A stretch of 11,316 bases of DNA, taken from NCBI GenBank assembly GCA_030042335.1, contig JASHZW010000009.1:1-11316 (forward strand), given 5' to 3'. Below, one piece after another: positions 6,271-11,316 of the stretch. Within the stretch, counting starts at the first letter, position 1; every line of letters begins with the position of its first letter. The notes beneath the pieces are model-generated. The model made no database searches. It was not told the origin of the DNA and saw nothing but the letters and a program-made list of their open reading frames with translations. The DNA is from Nitrososphaerales archaeon. GTDB lineage: Archaea; Thermoproteota; Nitrososphaeria; Nitrososphaerales; UBA183. The position numbers and the translations under genes are program-made.

Positions 6271-7761
6271 AACCGCCCTTGTGGTTTCCGCGGCCGTCGG
6301 GCTTTCGCTCTACAGTTTCCGTAATCCAGCCAGCACAGCGGGTGATTCGAATTCATCCGACGACGCTGCACCCACTCCTTCGGGGCCGTAGATCTCCCTC
6401 CAGCCCTCCGATTCGACCTCGAACTCCACCGACACCTTCGCAGCAGTCGTGGAGTCCAATTCATCAACAGATTCGACGACCGGATTGCGTCTAGACCTTA
6501 GCGTGTCAATCACTTCTGCCGGCTACTTGACAATCCAAGCTGACGAATTCAACAGCCTCGATTCGATCGACAACGTTAGCGCTGCTGATCAGTGGGTCCT
6601 TTCGTCAGGAATCCTGAATCCCTATGATGAGTGTCCGTTGAGCTCTCCGCTCGGGGTAGCTATATTCAGCGGCTACTATTCGGGAGGTAACTTTACTCAG
6701 GGGACAGCGCTGGCTCTCTACGATACAAACTACATCGCCTCCTGTACTTCGAGCGCCCCGATAACGACCTACTCTTCAAGCCGCTGAGCGCCGACGCTGA
6801 TTGGCTGGTCGGCGACGCCACCTATGACTATACCGGAAACGCTGTCCTGTACACGCCGACCTCGCTCTCATTGTCTTCCTTCGGGTACTGGACGGGCAGC
6901 GCCGACTCGTCTGTCACTCCGATGTTCCACACATTCTCGACAGGCCAGACCTACACGGCGCTGGCAGCCGACGAGTGGGGAAACGTGGTAATCCTTCACT
7001 TCCGTCTATCATCCTCTTCTTCAACCTCGAGCATCTCAAGTTCGTTTTGCACAAGCAGCGGGGCGGGTTCGGCTTATGTTAAGGTCGTCTCATTCAGTGG
7101 GCCTCCCGTCCAGTACATGACACTCACAGTTACCTACACAGGCCCGGAGGTGGCGGGGAACTTTTACTGCGGGGGTACCAGCTTTGAAATACGGGACTAC
7201 TCGAGCTCCCAAGGGTACGTCGAAATCTCAGGGGAGGACGGCTTCCCGGTGGCGGGTCAGTACGATGTCCAGTTCAGTTACAATGGGGTCGACTACGGCG
7301 CCGGCTTGTACATCGAGAACGCGTCGGTCTCCACCTACACGCTGATCGAACTTCCTTCCCTGGGCATATCGACCATCACATGCTCGCCCGGCGCCAGTTG
7401 CTCCGCCACTGCAACGAACACCGCTAGCTGTTCGTCCAGTTCACTCTCCAGCTCCAACAGCTCTCAAGGGATTACGAACATCTTGATCCCGTCGGGCTTG
7501 CAGACCTCTGGCTTCGAGCCATCTGCGGTCCACGTCGTCATCGGTGTTAACAACACGGTCACATGGACAGACGATTCGGCCGCTCCCATGAGCATGACGT
7601 CTACTGATGTTGGTGTCTGCGGGCCCACGTTCGATTCGGGGATACTTCAGCAAGGGCACGAATTCACTGTCACGTTCTCGGCGCCTGGAACCTATCGGTA
7701 TGATTCTGTCTTCGACACAGAGGTAGTCGGGACTATCGTGGTAACCCAGCAGCCGCCGTGA
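6257..7761 (+). pseudogene. Secreted or membrane-anchored Ser/Thr-rich protein with C-terminal cupredoxin-like domain; interrupted by TAG and a frameshift
   Basis: Seen: frame 2 from TTG 6257 begins with a hydrophobic segment, AVFITALVVSAAVGLSLYSF (signal peptide or anchor), then an acidic Ser-rich linker. An in-frame TAG (6389-6391) interrupts it, but the same frame continues (SDSTSNSTDTFAAVVESNSS) into domain 1: LRLDLSVSITSAGYLTIQAD and LGVAIFSGYYSGGNF. Near 6755-6775 the match moves to frame 1 (LLFKPLSADADWLVGDATYD, FGYWTG, AADEWGNVVILHFRL). A Ser-rich linker (about 7009-7050) and a second beta-rich domain follow. The last domain (about 7465-7752) is cupredoxin-like: AVHVVIGVNNTVTWTDDS, TFDSGILQQGHEFTVTFSAP and GTYRYDSVFDTEVVGTIVV. 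Family knowledge: Nitrososphaeria secrete many such proteins to the cell surface. The usual His, Cys, His and Met copper ligands are Met, Ser, Asp and Val here, so copper binding is unlikely. The start is uncertain: a TAG (6227-6229) precedes the frame with no better start codon after it. Confidence 0.7.
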
Positions 7762-7780
7762 GTTCGGACGAGCAGAACCC

Positions 7781-7787
7781 TAATTAA
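7781..7787 (+). promoter_or_regulatory. Possible TATA box of dph2-csl4
   Basis: TAATTAA lies 38 bases before the dph2 ATG, in the 63-base gap after the secreted-protein gene. A start site about 25 bases on would give a leader of roughly 15 bases that includes a GGAAG Shine-Dalgarno-like element. Confidence 0.45.
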
Positions 7788-7824
7788 GGAACCCGAGGCC
7801 GCTCGTTTTCGTCACGGAAGCAGC

Positions 7825-8868
7825 ATGACGGTAAGGATCGATGAAGAGAAGATATTCAAGCTCATAGAAGAGCATAGACCAAGGGGTATAGTGGTCAATA
7901 CGCCCGGTGGCCTGATCAGGCAGACAAGGGGGGTCATCGAGAAGATTGAGAGCAGGTACGGGATACCCTGCTTCTTGGTCGGAGACTCCTGCTACGGCAT
8001 ATGTGACACGGTCGACGACGAGGTGGAGAAGCTCGATGCCGACCTCGCCCTGCATGTCGGCCACAACGCGGTCGTCCAGGACATCGGCAGGTTCACGCAC
8101 CTGATAGACGCAGTCGACGACGTGAAGTTCGATTCGGTGATAGACAAGTCGGTGCCTCTGCTGAGACCGTACAGGAGGCTCGGTCTCGCGACCTTCAGTC
8201 AGCACCTTCACGAACTTGGGCCCGCGAAGAAGAGATATGAGGCGGCCGGGTTCGAGGTCCACCTTGGCAGGGAGAACAACCTGCTCTTCCAGAGCCAGAC
8301 CTTCGGGTGTGACTTTTCGACGATCTATCCGATGAGCAAGGAGGTGGACGCGTTCTGCTATCTGGGTGAGAGCGAGTTCCATGCGGTGGGAGCGGCCCTC
8401 GCGACGGGAAAGCCGACATTCTTGCTCGACCCCTACCTCGAAGAGATCCGCGACATGAAAGAGGAGGCGGAGATACGCAGGAAGCGCTCGATACTTTCGG
8501 TCTACAAGGCTCTCGACGCGAACGTCTTCGGGGTGATAACAGGGCTCAAGGAGGGCCAGAAGATGCTCCCGCGCACGAGATGGATAACGAAGAGGCTGGA
8601 GATGCAGGGAAGGAAGGTCGTCCAGTTGGCCATGCGCGATGTGACACCGGACAGGCTCGCCCCCTACCGGGACATACAGGCCTTCGTGCAGACCGCCTGC
8701 CCGCGGATATCGATAGACGGGTTTAACTTCGACAGGCCCGTCCTCTCCATCCCCGAGGCCGACGCGCTGGTCAGGCTGATGGAGGGAAGAGAAATAGGGG
8801 AGTATCTGGAGAGGCCGAAGTGGATTGAGCTGACTGTGGGACTTGTGAATCGAGGTTCGAGATTATGA
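7825..8868 (+). CDS. dph2: Diphthamide biosynthesis enzyme Dph2 (2-(3-amino-3-carboxypropyl)histidine synthase)
   Basis: Catalyses the first step of diphthamide formation on elongation factor 2: a [4Fe-4S] cluster cleaves SAM to a 3-amino-3-carboxypropyl radical, which is attached to the target histidine. Seen: intact, 347 residues, the usual archaeal length. Three domains each supply a cluster cysteine. Domain 1 has GDSCYGICDTVDDE (Cys60, in the conserved D-x-C-Y-G-x-C-D motif) and LALHVGHN. Domain 2 has QTFGCDFSTI (Cys162). Domain 3 has QTACPRISIDGF (Cys292). ATG 7825 is preceded by GGAAG. It overlaps csl4 by 4 bases (ATGA), so the two are translationally coupled. The modified residue on EF-2 is the target of diphtheria-type toxins in eukaryotes; its role in archaea is translation fidelity. 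Confidence 0.95.
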   Translation: MTVRIDEEKIFKLIEEHRPRGIVVNTPGGLIRQTRGVIEKIESRYGIPCFLVGDSCYGICDTVDDEVEKLDADLALHVGHNAVVQDIGRFTHLIDAVDDVKFDSVIDKSVPLLRPYRRLGLATFSQHLHELGPAKKRYEAAGFEVHLGRENNLLFQSQTFGCDFSTIYPMSKEVDAFCYLGESEFHAVGAALATGKPTFLLDPYLEEIRDMKEEAEIRRKRSILSVYKALDANVFGVITGLKEGQKMLPRTRWITKRLEMQGRKVVQLAMRDVTPDRLAPYRDIQAFVQTACPRISIDGFNFDRPVLSIPEADALVRLMEGREIGEYLERPKWIELTVGLVNRGSRL

Positions 8869-9434
8869 CAGTGGAATCACAGGGCAAGAAAGTGCTACCG
8901 GGGGATGTTCTCGCCGTCTCTGAGGAGTTCCTTCCGGGTAGGAACGCGTACGACGCAGACGGGACGATCAGGGCGTTGCTGATGGGGACCCAGGTCAAGG
9001 ACCTGTCCCAGAGGGAGACGGGCGTGAAGCCTATCGTGGTCGCCAAGATGCCTGCGGTCGGCGACGTGGTCACCGGCCAGATAGAGACTGCGCAGACGAG
9101 CGTCTCCAACCTCAAGATATTCTACTTGAATGGCGTCCCGAGCTCAGCCGGGTTCGTCGGCATTATCTTCCTGCGGGAAGAGAGGGGAGGCCGCGGGATG
9201 AGGAGGACGCAGGTGAAGCTCGGGGACATAGTGAGGGCTAGGGTGGTCAGCACGATGAACGCTATGGTCCATCTGTCGATAAACGAGCCGCATCTCGGGG
9301 TGGTAGCGACGCTGTGCAGCAACTGTGGCAGGCCTCTCAGCGAGGAGGGCGGCAGGGCCCGCTGCTACGAGTGCGGGAACCAGGAGGACAGGAAGTTCGC
9401 CGACGATTTCGGGAGACAGCCTGTCCAGCCCTAA
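8865..9434 (+). CDS. csl4: Exosome complex RNA-binding protein Csl4
   Basis: Part of the cap of the archaeal RNA exosome, where it helps bind and thread RNA into the Rrp41-Rrp42 core and recruits DnaG. Seen: intact, 189 residues, three domains. The N-terminal domain has KVLPGDVLAVSEEFLPGRNA and the Csl4-type hairpin YDADGTIRALLMG. A central S1 RNA-binding domain (about 61-145) begins MPAVGDVVTGQIE and ends VKLGDIVRARVVST, VHLSINEPHLGVV. A C-terminal zinc ribbon has Cys151-x2-Cys154 and Cys167-x2-Cys170. Its ATG overlaps the end of dph2, with GAGG 8 bases upstream. A promoter for rpo11 lies after its stop, so the two pairs of genes are probably separate transcripts with some read-through. Confidence 0.94.
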   Translation: MTVESQGKKVLPGDVLAVSEEFLPGRNAYDADGTIRALLMGTQVKDLSQRETGVKPIVVAKMPAVGDVVTGQIETAQTSVSNLKIFYLNGVPSSAGFVGIIFLREERGGRGMRRTQVKLGDIVRARVVSTMNAMVHLSINEPHLGVVATLCSNCGRPLSEEGGRARCYECGNQEDRKFADDFGRQPVQP

Positions 9435-9469
9435 GAATACCTGCGAAGTATGAAGAGTTTAGCAGCGAA

Positions 9470-9477
9470 TTTATAAA
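9470..9477 (+). promoter_or_regulatory. TATA box (BoxA) of rpo11-tfs
   Basis: TTTATAAA is centred about 33 bases before the rpo11 ATG, with a purine-rich BRE-like stretch (gcgaa) just upstream. The expected start site, about 25 bases on, leaves a leader of only a few bases, so the mRNA would be nearly leaderless. It is the clearest promoter in the window. Confidence 0.75.
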
Positions 9478-9506
9478 CCCTCGAAATTTCGAGCGGACGA
9501 AAAGCA

Positions 9507-9794
9507 ATGCAAGTCGAAGTGTCACGGGAAGGAGAAAGGGAGTTTACCGTGGAAGTGACGGGGGAAGACTACTCTCTCGCCGAAATCATCCACCACGAAC
9601 TCCTCGACGAGAAGAACGTGACGTTCGCCGGGGTTCTTCCACCTCATCCGCTCATCAAGAAGCTAGTTATCAAGATAAGGGCCCAGAGGGTTAAGCCGGA
9701 GCGCGCTTTCATCGGCGGTCTGGAAAGGGCTCAGGCAACAGCGCACGAACTCCTTGAGGCCACGACGAAGGCCTTTAGCGGTGGGACCGAGTGA
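9507..9794 (+). CDS. rpo11: DNA-directed RNA polymerase subunit Rpo11 (RpoL)
   Basis: Partner of Rpo3 in the D-L heterodimer that nucleates assembly of archaeal RNA polymerase, equivalent to eukaryotic Rpb11 and to one bacterial alpha N-terminal domain. Seen: intact, 95 residues, the family length. An N-terminal beta-hairpin region (EREFTVEVTGEDYSLAEIIH) leads into the L/Rpb11 motif HHELLDEKNVTFAGVLPPHP. LIKKLVIKIRAQRVKPERAF is the following strand, and a long amphipathic helix (GLERAQATAHELLEATTKAF) makes the dimer contact. The ATG follows the TATA box closely with no Shine-Dalgarno, fitting near-leaderless initiation. The stop overlaps the GTG of tfs by 4 bases. Confidence 0.94.
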   Translation: MQVEVSREGEREFTVEVTGEDYSLAEIIHHELLDEKNVTFAGVLPPHPLIKKLVIKIRAQRVKPERAFIGGLERAQATAHELLEATTKAFSGGTE

Positions 9795-10135
9795 AATTCT
9801 GCCCGAAGTGTGGGACAAGGCTCAAGCTGAAGCAGATCAAACTCGAGAAAAGCGCGGCCATCACATACGTCTGCGATAACTGTGGATATTCCGACAAGGC
9901 TGGGAAGACGGTAACCCAGGCGACGGAGGAGGAGCTCGTAGATGCGCCGACGATAAAGGTGGTCGGCGAGAAGGAGGGCAAGCTTACGAGTCTACCGACG
10001 ACGAAGATCGAGTGTCCCAAATGTGGTAACGGGGAGGCCATGTGGTGGTTCCTGCAGACCAGAAGCGGCGACGAACCACCGACGCAGTTCTATCGCTGCA
10101 CCAAGTGCAACCACACGTGGAGATCTTACTCTTAG
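9791..10135 (+). CDS. tfs: Transcription factor S (TFS, TFIIS/Rpb9-like cleavage factor)
   Basis: Enters the RNA polymerase secondary channel and stimulates cleavage of backtracked RNA, restarting stalled complexes. Seen: intact, 114 residues, with two zinc ribbons. The N-terminal ribbon has Cys4-x2-Cys7 and Cys28-x2-Cys31 (Rpb9-like). A charged linker follows. The C-terminal ribbon has Cys75-x2-Cys78 and Cys103-x2-Cys106, with the loop FLQTRSGDEPPTQFYRC. The acidic pair Asp94-Glu95 in that loop is the catalytic one of TFIIS-type factors, so the protein should be cleavage-competent and not one of the inhibitory paralogues that lose it. The GTG start at 9791 overlaps the rpo11 stop (GTGA), making the two translationally coupled. 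Confidence 0.94.
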   Translation: MKFCPKCGTRLKLKQIKLEKSAAITYVCDNCGYSDKAGKTVTQATEEELVDAPTIKVVGEKEGKLTSLPTTKIECPKCGNGEAMWWFLQTRSGDEPPTQFYRCTKCNHTWRSYS

Positions 10136-10213
10136 TACACACCTGAAAAAGTCAAAGACTCTGACGGTCTCCCGCGGTGCCCAGGTTCCTCGTCCATTTT
10201 CGCACTAACCGTG

Positions 10214-10227
10214 TGTTTCCTTTTGTT
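10214..10227 (+). terminator. T-rich stretch after tfs
   Basis: A run of T-rich sequence (tgtttccttttgtt) lies about 80 bases after the tfs stop in the 198-base space between convergent operons. Archaeal terminators are often simple T-rich tracts. No hairpin accompanies it, and nothing else is recognised in 10136-10333. Confidence 0.25.
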
Positions 10228-10333
10228 GCAGCCTCTCCATATGGTTTGAGGAGACAAGGAAGAATGCGAATCGCTTCTTCATGGCTAGGAGAACTGAAAC
10301 TGATTCGCTACCGAACTTCTGGAGAAGCCATCC

Positions 10334-10897
10334 TTAGAACGAGTCGGCCGGGTACACTCTTCTCGCATCTCCGTTCGAGACGAGCACTTCGGCGTTCGCT
10401 GCCGGGAGCTGGGCGACGTCGTGGGCCCTGAATGGGCCATACCTCTTCAGGTCGAAGCCAACAATCTCACCCAGGGGCTTGGTGAAGCTCACCGTCACCA
10501 TCTTCTCCATCTGGTTCTTCTGCATTAGTGTGAAGATCGAGGGTTGTCCGTCGTCCATGGCGTCGACGAACTTCTTGCGCATCCTCTCGAACTCGACGCT
10601 GAGCTCGTAGACGTACTTCTCCTCGGGCAGCAGCAGCCTGGCGTTACCGGTATGGATTACCTTCGCAAGCCGGGTCTCGAGGAGCTGCTTCCCCATCCCT
10701 TCCAGGAGCCAGAGCTGCTTCTCGGCGAGCCTGCTGGATGGGTCGCCGGAGTTGGCATCGATGGTCTTCCTGAGCTTGTGGATGTAGGCGGCGGTGTTCT
10801 GGTAGATATCCCCGGGCAGCTTCGTCAGGTCATCGGATTGCTCCTCTGCGTCGAGAAGCTGCCTCATCGTATGGATGGTCTCGCTCGAAGCGTTCAA
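10334..10897 (-). CDS. gins51: GINS complex subunit Gins51 (Sld5/Psf1-type)
   Basis: Part of GINS, which joins MCM helicase and the Cdc45/GAN counterpart into the archaeal replicative CMG-like complex. Seen: intact, 187 residues. An all-helical A-domain (about 10-115) contains LTKLPGDIYQNTAAYIHKLR, KQLLETRLAKVIHTGN and LLPEEKYVYELSVEFERMRK. A small beta-rich B-domain at the C-terminus (about 132-182) contains GFDLKRYGPFRAHDVAQLP and ANAEVLVSNGDARRV, the YGPF-x-D-V-x-LP-x-NA signature of Gins51. A-then-B order identifies the 51 class and not Gins23. The TTG start at 10897 overlaps the priS stop (TTGA); an ATG ten codons further in is an alternative start. It is the second gene of a replication pair with priS. 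Confidence 0.88.
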   Translation of the reverse strand: MNASSETIHTMRQLLDAEEQSDDLTKLPGDIYQNTAAYIHKLRKTIDANSGDPSSRLAEKQLWLLEGMGKQLLETRLAKVIHTGNARLLLPEEKYVYELSVEFERMRKKFVDAMDDGQPSIFTLMQKNQMEKMVTVSFTKPLGEIVGFDLKRYGPFRAHDVAQLPAANAEVLVSNGDARRVYPADSF

Positions 10898-11316
10898 GCC
10901 GCCACGTCTCCCAGTCCTCTTGCAAGCAGAAAGACGGCTGCATAGGTGGGCAGCTGCACCGTAGCGGAATCGTACGGACCGAACTTCCTTCCCTTGAGAT
11001 AGAATTCGGGCGCGTAGTAGACCTGGACCTTTGTCGGCTCATCGCCGAGCACCACGGGCTGTAACTGGGGGTCGAAGTCCTGGAGTGACTGGACTCTCAC
11101 CTTGAGCATCCCAGAGGTCCCGTGGAGCGTTCCGGGCATGCGAAACACCCTGTGGACGTCGGTGGTGACGGATTCGTCTATCATGGCGCCGTTGCTGAGG
11201 ATTATCTGCTCGGTCGTCTTCTGGTTCTTTTTGGTCCCGGGATCCGATTGGGAGAGGAAAAGGCCGGCCCGGCGACCCCACCCTAGGCTCGAGATCGCCA
11301 GCGTTTTGTCCTGCAT
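10894..11316 (-). CDS. priS: DNA primase small (catalytic) subunit PriS, C-terminal part, runs off right edge
   Basis: Catalytic subunit of the archaeal/eukaryotic-type primase, which with PriL makes the primers used at the replication fork. Seen: the last 140 codons of an open frame that continues past the window edge; the Met at 11316 is not a convincing start because the family is about 350 residues or more. The conserved C-terminal catalytic block is IDESVTTDVHRVFRMPGTLH followed by GTSGMLKVRV, where the His and Arg residues of the DxHR-x2-R-x-PGTLHG motif contact the nucleotide. FDPQLQPVVL and a closing YAAVFLLARGLG follow. The two acidic catalytic residues and the zinc site would lie upstream, outside the window. 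It overlaps gins51 by 4 bases, so primase and GINS are probably made together. Confidence 0.88.
   Translation of the reverse strand: MQDKTLAISSLGWGRRAGLFLSQSDPGTKKNQKTTEQIILSNGAMIDESVTTDVHRVFRMPGTLHGTSGMLKVRVQSLQDFDPQLQPVVLGDEPTKVQVYYAPEFYLKGRKFGPYDSATVQLPTYAAVFLLARGLGDVAA

Noticed and set aside
6389..6391. TAG as a pyrrolysine codon
   Set aside because: No Pyl-using family is involved, the gene also carries a frameshift, and no pyl genes are visible in the window. A simple nonsense change is more economical.
7780..8382. 200-residue open frame on the minus strand
   Set aside because: Antisense shadow of dph2, whose three cysteine motifs are unambiguous on the plus strand.
10177..10431. 84-residue open frame on the plus strand after tfs
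   Set aside because: Basic, Arg/Ser-rich composition typical of an antisense shadow, and it overlaps the conserved B-domain of gins51.

Overview
The window reads as archaeal chromosome, most likely Thermoproteota (TACK) and plausibly Nitrososphaeria. Archaea-only versions of information-processing genes are present: uL16/L10e, Dph2, exosome Csl4, Rpo11, TFS, Gins51 and PriS. There is a near-leaderless TATA promoter, 4-base gene overlaps with GTG or TTG starts, and a secreted Ser/Thr-rich protein ending in a cupredoxin fold. The phylum call rests on recalled resemblance of the secreted protein and of the HTH-LAGLIDADG protein to Nitrososphaeria families; no search was run.

Left half (1-5517): an accessory region. 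An aldose 1-epimerase-like gene runs off the left edge on the minus strand and has no usual start codon in its open frame. Divergent from it is a GT4 glycosyltransferase (about 582-1582, plus), recognisable almost throughout but scattered over all three frames. A minus-strand operon follows: SAM methyltransferase (4271-3429), APH/choline-kinase-like phosphotransferase (3423-2548), then a GT2 glycosyltransferase broken by frameshifts (2450-1803 or beyond). Together they look like a small cell-surface glycan or lipid modification cluster that is half intact and half decayed. Next comes a broken HTH plus LAGLIDADG protein (4585-5517) with two copies of the LAGLIDADG-type motif and a 22-bp tandem repeat just before its start.

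Right half (5544-11316): mostly intact core genes. rpl10e is followed by a convergent 52-codon gene too short for usual cut-offs. Then comes a long secreted-protein gene (about 6257-7761) carrying one in-frame TAG and one frameshift; its terminal cupredoxin domain has lost all four expected copper ligands. dph2-csl4 (4-base overlap) and rpo11-tfs (4-base overlap, own TATA box) form a plus-strand translation/RNA decay/transcription block. Facing them on the minus strand are priS (C-terminal part, runs off the right edge) and gins51, again overlapping by 4 bases, encoding replication-fork proteins.

The indels are concentrated in accessory genes, while seven core genes and two accessory enzymes have no visible frame defects. 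That favours real gene decay over uniform sequencing error, although read-level evidence is needed for the GT4 gene in particular.
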